The notes below the pieces were generated by a model, which made no database searches, had not been told where the DNA came from, and saw nothing but the letters and a program-made list of their open reading frames with translations. A stretch of 54,476 nt of DNA, taken from NCBI GenBank assembly GCA_029233965.1, contig JARGOP010000002.1:66711-121186 (forward strand), written 5' to 3'. Origin of the DNA: Verrucomicrobiales bacterium. GTDB taxonomy: Bacteria > Verrucomicrobiota > Verrucomicrobiia > Verrucomicrobiales > DEV007. Both the position numbers and the translations under genes were made by a program. Below are positions 28,274-38,728 of this stretch, one piece after another (position 1 is the first letter of the stretch; each line of letters begins with the position of its first letter).

Positions 28274-29629
28274 TTAGAGTTGTGCCGGAGCGGCGGGTCG
28301 ATCCAGAGTGGGCCAGGTGCCCCGCGCTCTCGCGGCGATGAATCGCTGAATGAGCCAAATCGACATCTCGAGGTGGCTGAGTCGTCCCCGCTGATAGCCG
28401 GAGGTGTAGAGCCCCCGCTGTACGGCCATACAGACCTCCATGTCTTCGAGGTGAAAGTCGATCGCAGCCTGATTGCCCTTTTCTTTCATGGCTTCAAACT
28501 CGGGATGATCGGTGGTGGAAGCAGGAACCAGAATCGTGGTGAGCAACTTGAGTCGATCCGGTCCGAGCGGTTCGATGCGGTACCAGATGAACGAGTCAGG
28601 CGTCGTCACGAAGGTGAAGAGGGGAAAGCCGAGTCCGAGCCCCCACTCATAACGCTCGTTCTCGCTGAGCGCCTCGATGGGAGGAAAGATGTCCCAGCGC
28701 CTCCCCTCTGCTTCCATCGCTTTGATTTCCTCACGAAGAGCCTTTTTCATCGGGAGGTGACACCGGATGTGAGAAGGCTTCTCCTCCTCCGTCCAGGTGT
28801 CCCGCGCCGGCATCATTGGTTGGAGCGTCCTGCTGTGAGCTCCGGCATGGTGATAGGACTCCATGAAGTTCTCCGCGAGGACTTTCCAGTTGAAGGCGCA
28901 GTCCCACTCGTTCGAGGAAATCAGCTTCATCTCCCCGACGTTCCAGGGGGCAATCGACTCGTTCAGGCTGGCATATTTCTCTGCCACGGTTTGCGGCGCC
29001 TTCCCGTCGAGGTTGAGAAAGAGAAAGCCATTCCAGACTTCGGAGCGGAATTCCCGAAGCTTCCAATCATCGCGATCAAACCCCTCGGCTTCGCCCATCT
29101 CGGCGCAGGCTTTGAGCCGGCCGTCGAGTTCGAAGGTCCAGAAGTGATAAGGGCAGAGAAAGAACCGGGTCTTGCCGCAACCGGTTTCCCCGTCCCGAAC
29201 TTCCGCAGGACTGTGCCCATCGTGCCCGAATCCGGGAGGCATGATATCCATGGCACGGTGCGGGCAGACCCGGGATAGGATACGGTATTGCCCCTCCTTG
29301 TCCTTCACGGCAATCATGGGCTCACCGAGAAGATCGAGATTGATGAAATCCCCGTTTTCAGGCAGTTGGGAAAGATGCGCGACAGCATACCAGTCGTTCC
29401 GGAAAAGGTTCTCGATTTCCCATTCAAAGAACTCCCCGCTGGTGTAGGCCTGCGAAGGGAGGGTGGTGCTTTGTGATAAGGGAAGATCGGCGATGCGCTC
29501 GATCTCCTCGAGGATATCGGTTACGGAGAGTTCAGGTTGAGCGTTGGGGATCATTCCCCGGTAGCCCTCTCCGGACGAAGTGGCCGGCAGGCAGGCTTTG
29601 CGTATGTCAGATTCAGTGACGTCTTTCAT
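28274..29629 (-). CDS. Rieske non-heme iron oxygenase, large subunit (2)
   Basis: A 451-residue paralogue of the oxygenase at 21779-23038. Rieske ligands: C122, H124, C159, H162 ([14 protein letters not shown]). There is a longer insert between the two halves (about 132-155, starting [10 protein letters not shown]). Mononuclear iron: H260, H265 and D397; bridging residue E257 ([13 protein letters not shown]). The conserved E-x2-H-x4-H form places both copies with N-alkyl/quaternary-amine oxygenases. It starts at ATG 29629 after a 186-base gap that may carry its own control signals, and is followed closely by the GlnT-like gene. The oxygenase pair may be two alpha subunits of one complex or two steps of one pathway. 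Confidence 0.92.
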   Translation of the reverse strand: MKDVTESDIRKACLPATSSGEGYRGMIPNAQPELSVTDILEEIERIADLPLSQSTTLPSQAYTSGEFFEWEIENLFRNDWYAVAHLSQLPENGDFINLDLLGEPMIAVKDKEGQYRILSRVCPHRAMDIMPPGFGHDGHSPAEVRDGETGCGKTRFFLCPYHFWTFELDGRLKACAEMGEAEGFDRDDWKLREFRSEVWNGFLFLNLDGKAPQTVAEKYASLNESIAPWNVGEMKLISSNEWDCAFNWKVLAENFMESYHHAGAHSRTLQPMMPARDTWTEEEKPSHIRCHLPMKKALREEIKAMEAEGRRWDIFPPIEALSENERYEWGLGLGFPLFTFVTTPDSFIWYRIEPLGPDRLKLLTTILVPASTTDHPEFEAMKEKGNQAAIDFHLEDMEVCMAVQRGLYTSGYQRGRLSHLEMSIWLIQRFIAARARGTWPTLDRPAAPAQL

Positions 29630-29773
29630 GGAATCAAAGAAGATAAATTTGATGTTTTGTTAGGGTAACGGTTCGGCGGGGGCGGGGTTGCCTTGCGGGC
29701 GTGCTGTTCAGCAACCGAGAAACACAGAGCAACAGAGCGTGATCCCGAGCTGGTGGAGCAGCTCACTTGCAGG

Positions 29774-29786
29774 AATCGTATTGCGT
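29774..29786. promoter_or_regulatory. Operator-like half-site in the gap before Rieske oxygenase 2
   Basis: AATCGTATTGCGT is close to GATCGTATTACTT at 34096-34108. It lies in the 186-base gap (29630-29815), which also contains a small hairpin (GAGCTG 29747-29752 with CAGCTC 29759-29764). It is a single degenerate match, so only a weak candidate. Confidence 0.25.
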
Positions 29787-29815
29787 GTCGATTTCATCCG
29801 GTGATTCAGAAAGTG

Positions 29816-30598
29816 TCAGGGATGGTAAGGTTGCAGATCACTCCAGTAGGATGCTTCAAGTGGAGGAACCTCCGTTTTCGCCGTTTCAACAAAAGCGGCA
29901 AGAGCATCACCCATTTCGGTAAAAAGCGTTTCGCCTCTTGCCGCGTCGCCCAGGGAGGGGTTTCCGGTGATCCCGTTGAGGCTGGTTTGCGCAACCGGGT
30001 AACTGAAGACCGTGCCCCCGGTTCGGTCGGGGTCATCTTCGACCAGGTCCATCCGCACCGTTTCCGGAGTGAGGTGAAGAAGGAGATCCGTTTCCGCCTT
30101 GTTGGCGTGCAGATCGTCCGCGTCGGAAATGAAGTATTCCCAGATCTTGTCTGAGAGCTGAAAAGTTCCCTTCAAACCGATCTGGAGTCTCCCAAGGAAC
30201 TCGAGCCGAATCTTTTCGATAGCGACTCGCAGCGAGGCATCGTTTCCGAAGTGGCTGTTTACGAGAAGCAGTTTGGACCAACCGGTCGCCACCGCCCAGG
30301 TCGCGATCTCCTGCACCGTGGCAATGAAAGTATCGTGCCGCAGCGAAAACGTCCCCGGCCACTTCGGGGTGTGGCCTGAGGATACGGTATAAGCCAATGA
30401 CGGCAGGATCGGGACACCTGACTTGCCCGAAGCATACCGGCAGACGCTTTCGGCGATTACGGTGTCGCAATTGATCGGTAAATGGGGACCGTGCTGCTCC
30501 GTTGCGCCGATCGGAAGGATCAGAAATCCTCCGCAGCGATCACGAACTTTCGCGACCTCGGGCCACGGCAGTTTTTCCAGTTTGATCGCTGCTTCCAT
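29816..30598 (-). CDS. Creatininase-family amidohydrolase
   Basis: A 260-residue member of the creatininase family, which opens cyclic amides such as creatinine or removes formyl groups. With the ATG at 30598, motif residues fall at E34, H36 and D45 (TEQHGPHLP, NCDT), the same numbers as the metal ligands of Pseudomonas creatininase, which supports this start over the GTG at 30634. The second metal segment reads NSHFGN (His 116) instead of the usual NGHGGN, and the later HAGE-like motif reads HANKAETDLLL. Substrate is uncertain, but a cyclic guanidino or ureido compound would fit the island. It follows the ATPase gene closely (about 19 bases). Confidence 0.85.
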   Translation of the reverse strand: MEAAIKLEKLPWPEVAKVRDRCGGFLILPIGATEQHGPHLPINCDTVIAESVCRYASGKSGVPILPSLAYTVSSGHTPKWPGTFSLRHDTFIATVQEIATWAVATGWSKLLLVNSHFGNDASLRVAIEKIRLEFLGRLQIGLKGTFQLSDKIWEYFISDADDLHANKAETDLLLHLTPETVRMDLVEDDPDRTGGTVFSYPVAQTSLNGITGNPSLGDAARGETLFTEMGDALAAFVETAKTEVPPLEASYWSDLQPYHP

Positions 30599-30617
30599 GA
30601 AATTCTGTTTGTTCTGA

Positions 30618-31517
30618 TCACTCGACGTCGTCACCCTGCTTGGTCATGCGGGGGAACGGAAGGGTGTCCTGACCGCGTTCGCTTTCGGGATGAATGAGCT
30701 GATTGATACGGTGCTTCGTTGCGATAAACTCGGGTTCGATAAATTGATCGAGGCTTCGCGGCCGGGGAACGGGGACCTCGATGATCTCATCGACTTCACC
30801 TGGATTCGCCTTCAGGACGAGGATCCGGTCGGACAGGTAGATCGCCTCATCGAGATCATGGGTGATGAAGAGAATCGTAATGTCGAGATTCTTCCAGATC
30901 TGCAGGAGGTAGCTTTGCATCTGCGCCCGGGTCTGGGCATCGAGGGCGCCGAAAGGCTCATCCATGAGGAGGATCCTGGGGCGGTTTGCAAGGGCGCGGG
31001 CGATGGCGACCCGTTGCTTCATGCCGCCGGAAAGCTGGTGAGGGTAGCTGTTCTCGAACTGCGAGAGCCCCACGAGTTCGATCCATTGTCGCGCATCCGC
31101 TTCCACTCCGGCCTCTTTGTGGCCGGCCATTTTCGGACCAAACATGACGTTCTGCTTTACCGTGAGCCACGGGAATAGTGTGTAGGACTGGAAGACCATG
31201 CCGCGATCAGGGCCGGGACCCGCAACCGGGTTCCCATCCAGAAGAACGGCGCCGGCAGTCTCCGTTTCGAGTCCGGCAAGAATGCGAATGAGCGTTGACT
31301 TTCCGCAGCCCGAGGGGCCAATCACGCACATGAACTCACGGCGGTAGACTTCGAAGTCCACGGACTTCAAGGCGGTGACATCCCCGTTTCTCGAAGGGAA
31401 GATCTTCGTGAGGTCGTCGACGGAGAGAACGACCGGTCGTTGCTTCAACTCCGCGAAGCGCTTGCTCACTTCGGGAGATTGCGTGTGATAATCAATGGTG
31501 TCTGCAGGAGGAATCAT
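30618..31517 (-). CDS. NitT/TauT-type ABC transporter ATPase
   Basis: A 299-residue nucleotide-binding subunit that powers import through the adjacent permease. Motifs: Walker [12 protein letters not shown]-loop [10 protein letters not shown], signature [15 protein letters not shown], Walker [13 protein letters not shown], and switch His in [10 protein letters not shown]. The C-terminal ~45 residues after the core ([23 protein letters not shown]) are typical of the nitrate/taurine subgroup. It starts 20 bases after permease 1. It is the only ATPase in the island and could also energise the second permease/binding-protein pair. Confidence 0.94.
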   Translation of the reverse strand: MIPPADTIDYHTQSPEVSKRFAELKQRPVVLSVDDLTKIFPSRNGDVTALKSVDFEVYRREFMCVIGPSGCGKSTLIRILAGLETETAGAVLLDGNPVAGPGPDRGMVFQSYTLFPWLTVKQNVMFGPKMAGHKEAGVEADARQWIELVGLSQFENSYPHQLSGGMKQRVAIARALANRPRILLMDEPFGALDAQTRAQMQSYLLQIWKNLDITILFITHDLDEAIYLSDRILVLKANPGEVDEIIEVPVPRPRSLDQFIEPEFIATKHRINQLIHPESERGQDTLPFPRMTKQGDDVE

Positions 31518-31537
31518 GGTCGGAAAATGTATTCGTG

Positions 31538-32932
31538 TCAGGCGGCATCCGGAGTCGTCTTGCCGCCGAGGAGACGCCGGACGAGGCGGGGAAGGAAGAG
31601 GACCGCTTTCATGATGGGATGGGAGGCGGCTTTCGCGCCGTCCTCGGTGTAGGGGAAAATCACCCCTTTGATCAGTGAAAGAATCTGGTCGGTGAAGAAT
31701 CCGATCAATCCGATGAGGATAATGACAGGGAAGACGAGGTCAAAATTCCGGAAGCGCCCCTGAGTTTCAATGAACTCGGTGAGACCGCTCTTCACACCGA
31801 CCAGTTCAGCGATAACGAGCCACGTCCAGGCCCATCCGAGGAGGATTCGAAGATCGTCGTAAAGGCTCGGCATGATGCCGGGCACGACCACCTTGGAAAG
31901 CAACTGGTGCTGGCTTGCCCCAAGGGTCTGCGCGGCTTCAAGCAAAGGCATGTCGAGTCGCCTCGTCGTGTTCGCCACCACGAGCACGAGCTGGAAGAAG
32001 GTGCCGACGAAGACGAGCGCAATTTTCGGTGCGTCGTTTGCGAGAAAGATTGCGACTAACAAAGTGCTGAAAGTCGGAGCCGGCATGTAGCGGAAGAAGT
32101 CGGTGAACGGTTCCACGAGTCGCGAGAAAAACGGATAGGTTCCGCAAACAACTCCAATAGGAACGCCGATGAGAGCGGCGAGAAGAAAACCGCCGAAGAC
32201 AATTTGAAGGGAGTGCCCGACTCGTTGCAGCATGGAGGGGCGATCGCTCTCGGCGGGGATGCTGAATATTTTAATTCCGGAAGTCAGGACTTTGTCAGGG
32301 GCCGGCAGGTAGTCCGGGTTTGAGGCCTTTCCCTGCGGAACCAGACTGAGAAGCGGGACGGAAACGAAATTGTCCGAATCGTAGTTCGGGGAGACGGCGC
32401 TCATGGCCTTCCAGTTTGCTTCGACGATTTCGATGTTTTCGTCGCTCAGGGACGGTCTTTTCAGTGAGCGCTCGCCGGAGGCGAGTTCGCCCCAGGCATG
32501 ATAGATCGCTTCGTCATCGGTGCTTTGGTCATCGGAAATCCACCCGTTTTGAATGAGAAGCGGGGCAAGGTGTCGGAGGACCTTCTTGTTGGCGCGGCGC
32601 ACCGTGCTTTCGGAAGCACCGGCAAGCGGGTCTTCCGAAGCGAGTTGTGTGTTCAGCTCCGCATTCTGTACCCGGACAGCTTCCTGAAACTCCGGGAAGA
32701 AGCCTTTGCTGAGGCGGTCGCCCGCCACGTAAACCGTCGAGACGTCTTTCCGGTTCGCGGAAAGCTGAAGCTGTATGTCAGGATGCCAGAGAAACGGGAG
32801 GTAGCTCACCGCTGACCAGATCAGGAGCGGAAGGGTGAATGAGACCACGGTGAGGACGGTCGCCCGTTTCGGCGAGAGTTCGCGCCGGACTGCAAACCAG
32901 GGATCACGGGCGTTTTTTCCGGAATCTGACAT
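31538..32932 (-). CDS. ABC permease of the carboxylase-linked transporter, with large insertion
   Basis: A 464-residue permease, far longer than the usual ~260. The start is placed at ATG 32932 ([13 protein letters not shown]); the frame is open slightly further. One membrane segment (about 25-50, [20 protein letters not shown]) is followed by ~185 mostly hydrophilic residues (about 52-235). The normal permease core comes next ([22 protein letters not shown] onward), with the EAA loop [27 protein letters not shown]. The extra domain should face the periplasm and may help dock the binding protein. It lies between the binding-protein and ATPase genes. Confidence 0.9.
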   Translation of the reverse strand: MSDSGKNARDPWFAVRRELSPKRATVLTVVSFTLPLLIWSAVSYLPFLWHPDIQLQLSANRKDVSTVYVAGDRLSKGFFPEFQEAVRVQNAELNTQLASEDPLAGASESTVRRANKKVLRHLAPLLIQNGWISDDQSTDDEAIYHAWGELASGERSLKRPSLSDENIEIVEANWKAMSAVSPNYDSDNFVSVPLLSLVPQGKASNPDYLPAPDKVLTSGIKIFSIPAESDRPSMLQRVGHSLQIVFGGFLLAALIGVPIGVVCGTYPFFSRLVEPFTDFFRYMPAPTFSTLLVAIFLANDAPKIALVFVGTFFQLVLVVANTTRRLDMPLLEAAQTLGASQHQLLSKVVVPGIMPSLYDDLRILLGWAWTWLVIAELVGVKSGLTEFIETQGRFRNFDLVFPVIILIGLIGFFTDQILSLIKGVIFPYTEDGAKAASHPIMKAVLFLPRLVRRLLGGKTTPDAA

Positions 32933-33011
32933 TTTAATAAAGGCAAAAAGCGGAGAGGTCGGTAACATCGGGGCCGTAAACGACCCCGACGTTGAACCAA
33001 CTAAGAATCCT

Positions 33012-34028
33012 CTACTCAGCGGCCATTTCCTCGAGCACTTCGAGGGTCAGGCTGGGGTCGAAGTATTTATCGATATCGAGCGCCTTTTCATAGGCTTCGA
33101 ACTCAACGTTGAAATCGTCGGAGATTTTGGTCGATCCGTAGACAGAACCGAGACCTTCGGCCTTTTCCCAGATCGGCTTTACTTCTTCACCGGTGAGAAT
33201 GTAGGTGCCGGCCAGGAATGGCTCATATTCGGCAGGGGAAACAGAGACGCGCGACGCGAGGATCTCGAGAGTTTCGTCGAGATTGTCTTCATCCTTGATG
33301 AAATCGACGATGCGATACCAAACCTTGATGACTTTTTTCCACTCATCACGGCGCTTCTCGAGACTTTCGGGATCGACGAACATAATATCGTAGATGATCC
33401 CCGGAGCATCAGCGGAAGTGAAGATCGGCTTGGATCCGGAAACCAGCTTGAGCGCTTCACCGGAGCTTGGCTGCCAGGCGGAAACCGCGTCGACGGCACC
33501 GGAGGAAAGCACCTGTGGTGTTTCGTTAGTCGGCGTGTTGACGGTAGTGATTTCATCAGGCTCCATGCCGGCCATTTCCATCCCTTTGAGAAGGAGAAGG
33601 TGGGGAACGAAACCCTCTTCAAGTCCAACCTTCATTCCCTTGAGGTCCATGAGGGACTCGATCCCCGGCTTGGCGACGATCATGTCGTTACCGTTTGAGT
33701 AGTCGTTGATAAGGATGCCGACGGAAGGCTTGCCGGTCGCTCCGGTGACGAGAGCATCACCGTTGGTCATGCCCACAGCATCGAGTTGACCGGCTGCATA
33801 GGCATCCATGGAGGCAACGTAGTCATACCACTCGAAGGAGACTTCGACGCCTTCTTCGGCGAACCAGTCTTTTTTGATACCGACCTCCCAGGCAACCCAG
33901 CCCGGCCAGTCACTGTATCCGATTTTAAGCGGCTCTGCCGAAAGGGGAACCGTGAGAAGTGCGCTGCCCGCGAGCATCGCACCGAACGTGAGGCACTTTT
34001 TCCAAGTGCGTGAAACTGATGTGATCAT
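33012..34028 (-). CDS. ABC substrate-binding protein, urea/guanidine carboxylase region type
   Basis: A 338-residue periplasmic binding protein with a Sec signal peptide (about 1-31, ending PLSA). The mature N-terminus [14 protein letters not shown] and the segments [37 protein letters not shown] and [15 protein letters not shown] are characteristic of binding proteins found beside urea/guanidine carboxylases (TIGR03427-like). The ligand is therefore probably guanidine or a related cation, not nitrate or sulfonate. It is the first gene of the island, with operator-like palindromes at 34074-34106 upstream and lgt diverging on the other side. Confidence 0.93.
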   Translation of the reverse strand: MITSVSRTWKKCLTFGAMLAGSALLTVPLSAEPLKIGYSDWPGWVAWEVGIKKDWFAEEGVEVSFEWYDYVASMDAYAAGQLDAVGMTNGDALVTGATGKPSVGILINDYSNGNDMIVAKPGIESLMDLKGMKVGLEEGFVPHLLLLKGMEMAGMEPDEITTVNTPTNETPQVLSSGAVDAVSAWQPSSGEALKLVSGSKPIFTSADAPGIIYDIMFVDPESLEKRRDEWKKVIKVWYRIVDFIKDEDNLDETLEILASRVSVSPAEYEPFLAGTYILTGEEVKPIWEKAEGLGSVYGSTKISDDFNVEFEAYEKALDIDKYFDPSLTLEVLEEMAAE

Positions 34029-34073
34029 AATTGGTTCAGTTGGTTTTCTGTTTGCTGATTAACAATTGTCGAA

Positions 34074-34106
34074 TTCGTATTACGAAATTTTAGTGATCGT
34101 ATTACT
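34074..34106 (-). promoter_or_regulatory. Twin operator-like palindromes in the transporter promoter
   Basis: TTCGTATTACGAA (34074-34086) is a perfect 6+1+6 palindrome. AGTGATCGTATTACT (34092-34106) is a near-perfect one with its centre 19 bases away. On the coding (-) strand they contain two direct GTAATACGA copies spaced 22 bases. They overlap a possible promoter on the - strand: TTGTCA (34112-34117) and TAAAAT (34087-34092), spacing 19. The overlap would suit repression by the island's ribbon-helix-helix regulator. The motif recurs at 20131-20144. Confidence 0.55.
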
Positions 34107-34301
34107 TTGATTGACAATGACTTACAAAAGCAGTTCCCGTGCCATCACTGATGGGGCGGGGCTTTTGGACGCTGAAAAGAGACGTGACTGGTTCGTTATC
34201 AGGGTGTCCGGCTCGCAAAAGAATTTTCCAAATTGCCCCTCGATCTCACGATATCGCAGCTTGCTTTCGTGGCCGTGACTCGTTGAATACGGATCGGTAA
34301 T

Positions 34302-35348
34302 ATGTTTATCCCGCTCGCGACCTACGTTCACCATCTCGACCCCTTTGCGATCCAGTTCACGGAGACCTTCGGGATTCGCTGGTATGGTCTCGCTTATGTC
34401 GCCGGCTTCTTTGTCGCGTTTCTTCTTCTTCGCTGGTTTGTGAAGCTGGGGGCTTCCGAACTCAGGGAGGATCAGGTCGGGGATTTCGTCACGATCGTGG
34501 CGTTGCTGGGAACGATGCTGGGAGGCCGCCTCGGCTACATGCTGCTCTACAACTTCGGGGAACTCGCTGCGAACCCGCTCAGCTTTTTCGATTTCCTCGG
34601 CGGGGGCATGTCGAGTCATGGCGGTATCGCCGGGATGTGTATCGTGGCGTGGTTTTATGCGCGGCATCAGAAAATCTCCTGGCTGGGACTGGGAGATAAT
34701 CTTGTCGTGGTCGCCCCTGTCGGTGTTTTCTTAGGGCGACTCGCGAATTTTGTGAATGGAGAGCTTTTCGGCCGGGTGACCAATCATGCCTGGGCGATGA
34801 AGTTTCCGTCCGAGTTGAATGAGGTGGTCGATTCCCCCGGCGGAGGGCGGGACTGGGCTTTCCCGACACCGATGCTTCGGGAGTTGGCGGAAAAAGGGAA
34901 TCAGGCCGTCCCCGGTCTCGTTGATAAATTTGACCACCTCGTTTCATCCGCGACGGCAAGTGGCCAGAGCGCTCACTTTGCAGTGGTCGAATTGATTACC
35001 GAAGCTTCCCGGGAAAATGAGGCCTTCCGCGCGATGCTCGGTGAGATCCTCACGCCGCGTCACCCTTCCCAGCTCTATGAAGCTGCGGTTGAGGGGGTTC
35101 TTCCCTTTGTGGTCCTCCTCCTCATCCGTCTCAAATGGAAAAATCTTTATCACGGGCTTCTCACCGGGATCTTTTTCATCGTGTATGCAGTCGGCCGAAT
35201 CTCGGTCGAGAATTTCCGCGAGCCGGATGCCGGACACATCATGGGCCTGACCCGGGGGCAGTTTTACTCGACCTTCATGATCGGAGTCGGAATCGCCTTC
35301 CTCGTTTTCGCTCTGGTGAGAAAGCGGCGCAATCAGCTGCCGGGATAA
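34302..35348 (+). CDS. lgt: Prolipoprotein diacylglyceryl transferase
   Basis: Lgt is an inner-membrane enzyme that attaches diacylglycerol to the lipobox Cys of preprolipoproteins, the first step of lipoprotein maturation. The 348-residue protein has the family segments [20 protein letters not shown], the signature [14 protein letters not shown], and RHPSQLYEA, plus about seven hydrophobic helices. It is longer than usual because of a ~70-residue insertion (about 170-245) between the signature and RHPSQLYEA. It is divergent from the transporter operon, with a 273-base shared intergenic region. lspA, the next step of the pathway, lies just beyond ileS. Confidence 0.96.
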   Translation: MFIPLATYVHHLDPFAIQFTETFGIRWYGLAYVAGFFVAFLLLRWFVKLGASELREDQVGDFVTIVALLGTMLGGRLGYMLLYNFGELAANPLSFFDFLGGGMSSHGGIAGMCIVAWFYARHQKISWLGLGDNLVVVAPVGVFLGRLANFVNGELFGRVTNHAWAMKFPSELNEVVDSPGGGRDWAFPTPMLRELAEKGNQAVPGLVDKFDHLVSSATASGQSAHFAVVELITEASRENEAFRAMLGEILTPRHPSQLYEAAVEGVLPFVVLLLIRLKWKNLYHGLLTGIFFIVYAVGRISVENFREPDAGHIMGLTRGQFYSTFMIGVGIAFLVFALVRKRRNQLPG

Positions 35349-35427
35349 GATCTTTCGGGAAGTTCCTTCCCCTTTGACCCCCGGCATCGCGGGTGCTACT
35401 TTCCGCGCTTTCCCACCTGCATTATTT

Positions 35428-38193
35428 ATGAGCGATCAAGACGGCGCGACGAGCTACAAAGCGACCCTGAATCTTCCGGATACTGAGTTCCCGATGCGGG
35501 GCGATCTCGTGAAGCGCGAGCCTGCGCGACTTGAGTCCTGGGAGAACAGCGATCTCTACGCAAAGATCATCGGGAAGCGCAAGGCGTCCGGGGCGCCGCG
35601 TTTTATTCTCCACGACGGACCTCCCTTTGCAAACGGTGACGTCCACATGGGCACCGCGCTGAACAAAGTACTCAAGGACCTCGTCATGAAGAGCAAGTCG
35701 ATGGCCGGCTATGAGTGCCCCTACATTCCCGGATGGGACTGCCACGGATTGCCGATCGAGTTTAAAGTGGTCAAGGAATCCAAAGGCCTTGAGCCTGCCG
35801 AGATCCGCCGTCGCTCGGAAGCCTTTGCGCGGGAATACATCGACATTCAGCGCAAATCGTTTCGCCGTCTCGGGGTGCTTGGTGATTGGGACAATCCCTA
35901 CCTCACCCTTGCACCGGAGTATGAGGCCGACATCATCCGCGTCTTTGCGACTCTCGTCGACAAGGGGCTCGTGTATCAGTCGAAGAAACCGGTGCAGTGG
36001 AGCTATGGCGCACAGACCGCTCTGGCTGAGGCCGAGGTCGAGTATCAGAACGTCAAAGACATCGCGATCTTTGTGAAATTTCCTCTCGTGACCGGTGACC
36101 ACGCCGGGGATGCCTCGATGGTGATCTGGACGACCACTCCCTGGACACTTCCCGCGAACCTCGGCATCGCTGTTCACCCTCGATTCACCTACCTGAAAGG
36201 TGAGTTCACCCACGCGGAGAAGGGGATCACGGACCGGTTTATCATCGTGAAAGAGCTGGTCGAAGCGTTTGAGGCGAAGACCGGTTTTGCCCCTTCCGGA
36301 GAAATGGAGGAAATCAAAGGGGAGTCGCTCGCCGGAGCGGAGGCCCAACATCCTTTCCTTGATCGAACTTCAAAAGTGATCCTCGCTGAATTTGTCACCA
36401 CCGAAACGGGAACCGGCGCCGTCCACATTGCCCCGGGCCATGGTGCCGATGACTACCTTGCCGGACAGCAGAACGATCTCGGCCTGCTTTCCCCCGTCGA
36501 TGACGAAGGCAATTTCACCGACGAAGTCGGCGTGCCTGAGCTGGTCGGCGAACACGTGCACGAATCGAATATCCCGATCATCAAGATTCTTGCGGGGAAA
36601 GAGGCGCTGGTTGGAAAAGAGAAATACCTCCACAGCTACCCGCACTGCTGGCGTTCGAAGACACCGATTATTTTCCGCTCCGTCCCCCAGTTTTTCATTC
36701 GCATCGATGAACTTCGCGAGACTGCTCTGGGGGAAATCGACCGCGTCGACTGGTTGCCTCACTGGGGGCGCAACCGGATCTACGGAACGGTAGAGTCGCG
36801 TCCCGACTGGTGTATCTCGCGCCAGCGCACCTGGGGAGTGCCGCTTCCGGTTTTCTATCCCCCCGGAGAGGAATTGCCGAACATCGACGCCGATCTGGCG
36901 CGGAAAGTCGCCGACCTGACCGAGAGCGGAGGCACAAATCTCTGGTTCGAGCATGACGATGCCTGGTGGGCGGAAAAGCTGGGACTTCCCGAAGGAACCC
37001 GACGCTGCACCGACACCCTCGATGTCTGGATCGACTCCGGCTCGAGTCATGTCGCGGTGATGGATCGCCATCCCGAACTCAGCTGCCCGGCAGATCTCTA
37101 CCTCGAAGCGACGGACCAGCACCGCGGGTGGTTTCAAAGCTCACTCATGCTCAGTGTCGCGGTGCGTGATGCCGCCCCCTACAAAACGGTGATGACTCAC
37201 GGTTTCGTCGTCGATCAGGACAAGAAGAAAATCTCGAAGTCAGCGGCACAGAAGGCCGGTAAGCCGGTTGATGCCGCCTACTTCTACAATAAATACGGGG
37301 CCGACATTCTCCGCCTCTGGGTCAGCAGCGTCGATTGGCAGAATGAAGTGCCCTTCGGAGAAGATCTCTTCAAGCAAACCGCCGAGCCGTATCGCCGTTT
37401 TCGAAACACGCTCCGGATTCTTCTCGCGAACCTCTATGACTTCGATGCGTCAAAAGACGCCGTCCGTGATGAGGAACTCACTCTCGTGGATCGTTGGATC
37501 ATGGAACGACTCAATGAGGTGATCACCGAATGCGGGGCGGCCTACGAAGCTTTCGAATTCAGAAAAGTGTTCAACACCCTGAACCAGTTCTGCGCCGTCG
37601 ATCTCAGTGCCTTCTACGTCGACATCACGAAGGACCGCATGTATTGCGATGCGCCCGGTTCGACACGTCGACGGGCCACGCAGACGACGATGCATCTCGT
37701 TTTTGAATCCCTCGTGAAGCTCATCGCTCCGATTCTCGCGTTCACGGCCGACGAGGCCTGGGAGTATGCCGGGCATGAGACTTCCGTTCACCTTGAAACC
37801 TTTCCGGCGGCAAAAGAAGCTTTCTCCGGGAAAACGGCGACCGAAGCGGTCGAGCAACTGAGCCGTCTGCGTGATCTCGCCCAGGTGGCGATTGATGCAG
37901 CGGTGAAAGGGGAGGCCTTCAAGAAGCGCGAACGGGCTGCAGTTCAGTTTGTGCTTCCGGTTGATGATCCTGCGCGCTCTGTGCTGGCGGGTGCACCCGA
38001 TGAAGCGCTTGAATTCCTCATGGTTTCGAAATTCACCGTTGAGGATGCCCCGGGCGATGCCGTTGCCACCGTTATCGTGACTGATGAAGAGGAGTGTCCG
38101 CGATGCCGCCGCTCGGTTCCGGTTTCGATGGAGACAGGACTGTGCCAGCGTTGCGATGATGTCATGAGTTCTCAACCCGCCTCCGTCTCATGA
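35428..38193 (+). CDS. ileS: Isoleucyl-tRNA synthetase
   Basis: A class I synthetase that charges tRNA-Ile and edits valine. The ATG at 35428 ([24 protein letters not shown]) gives 921 residues, the normal size for the bacterial type; an open frame extends 18 codons further but lacks family similarity. The HIGH-type motif is [14 protein letters not shown] and the KMSKS-type motif is [10 protein letters not shown]. The CP1 editing domain lies between them ([23 protein letters not shown]). The C-terminus carries a four-Cys zinc site, CPRC and CQRC. Its stop overlaps the lspA start by 4 bases (ATGA), a common ileS-lspA arrangement. Confidence 0.97.
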   Translation: MSDQDGATSYKATLNLPDTEFPMRGDLVKREPARLESWENSDLYAKIIGKRKASGAPRFILHDGPPFANGDVHMGTALNKVLKDLVMKSKSMAGYECPYIPGWDCHGLPIEFKVVKESKGLEPAEIRRRSEAFAREYIDIQRKSFRRLGVLGDWDNPYLTLAPEYEADIIRVFATLVDKGLVYQSKKPVQWSYGAQTALAEAEVEYQNVKDIAIFVKFPLVTGDHAGDASMVIWTTTPWTLPANLGIAVHPRFTYLKGEFTHAEKGITDRFIIVKELVEAFEAKTGFAPSGEMEEIKGESLAGAEAQHPFLDRTSKVILAEFVTTETGTGAVHIAPGHGADDYLAGQQNDLGLLSPVDDEGNFTDEVGVPELVGEHVHESNIPIIKILAGKEALVGKEKYLHSYPHCWRSKTPIIFRSVPQFFIRIDELRETALGEIDRVDWLPHWGRNRIYGTVESRPDWCISRQRTWGVPLPVFYPPGEELPNIDADLARKVADLTESGGTNLWFEHDDAWWAEKLGLPEGTRRCTDTLDVWIDSGSSHVAVMDRHPELSCPADLYLEATDQHRGWFQSSLMLSVAVRDAAPYKTVMTHGFVVDQDKKKISKSAAQKAGKPVDAAYFYNKYGADILRLWVSSVDWQNEVPFGEDLFKQTAEPYRRFRNTLRILLANLYDFDASKDAVRDEELTLVDRWIMERLNEVITECGAAYEAFEFRKVFNTLNQFCAVDLSAFYVDITKDRMYCDAPGSTRRRATQTTMHLVFESLVKLIAPILAFTADEAWEYAGHETSVHLETFPAAKEAFSGKTATEAVEQLSRLRDLAQVAIDAAVKGEAFKKRERAAVQFVLPVDDPARSVLAGAPDEALEFLMVSKFTVEDAPGDAVATVIVTDEEECPRCRRSVPVSMETGLCQRCDDVMSSQPASVS

Positions 38194-38696
38194 AGCTGCT
38201 TCTCTATCTCACGCTGCCTCTCTACATTCTGGATCAAGTCACGAAGGCCATGATCCTGAAGCGCTTTCCCGAATACCCGTCCCCGGATTTCATCGAAGTG
38301 ATCCCCGGCTTCTTCAACCTGGTGCGGGTCCACAATACCGGGATGGCCTTTGGCATGTTCAACGGGAACCCCCACGCAAACTGGATCTTCGGGGCGATTG
38401 GAGTGCTGGCGATCACGGGGATTGTTACGCTGTGGAGGAAAAACGCTTTTCCGGACAAAATCTCGAAAGTGGCCGCTGCGTTGCTGATTAGCGGGATTCT
38501 TGGAAATTTTACGGATCGGATCCTCCCCGGTCGCGGCTATGTCGTGGACTTTCTCGATTTCCGTCCCCCGTTTTACGGCATGCTTGTCCCGGGTTCCGGT
38601 GGGCATTTCCCTTCCTTCAATGTTGCCGATTCCTGCATTTGCATCGCGGCGGCTCTTTTGATTCTCTCGGCGTTCCGTCAGCCGAAGGAAGCCTAG
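38190..38696 (+). CDS. lspA: Lipoprotein signal peptidase (signal peptidase II)
   Basis: An inner-membrane aspartyl protease that removes the signal peptide of diacylglyceryl-prolipoproteins. The 168-residue protein has four hydrophobic segments and the catalytic pair D120 (GYVVDFLDF) and D147 (FNVADS), with GNFTDRI and NTGMAFG also conserved. The start ATG overlaps the ileS stop by 4 bases, so the two are translationally coupled. With lgt just upstream, the first two lipoprotein-maturation steps flank ileS. Confidence 0.96.
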   Translation: MKLLLYLTLPLYILDQVTKAMILKRFPEYPSPDFIEVIPGFFNLVRVHNTGMAFGMFNGNPHANWIFGAIGVLAITGIVTLWRKNAFPDKISKVAAALLISGILGNFTDRILPGRGYVVDFLDFRPPFYGMLVPGSGGHFPSFNVADSCICIAAALLILSAFRQPKEA

Positions 38697-38728
38697 ACAA
38701 ATCGGCTTTCTGATTCGTAACCTGAGGC

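Noticed and set aside
34074-34117. Possible guanidine-II (mini-ykkC) riboswitch: two ACGA motifs in small palindromes upstream of the transporter gene
   Set aside because: The stems are short and AU-rich, the motifs overlap a likely promoter, and the matching site at 20131-20144 lacks ACGA. DNA operators explain the pattern better. No guanidine-I motif (TCCGAGAG core) was seen either.
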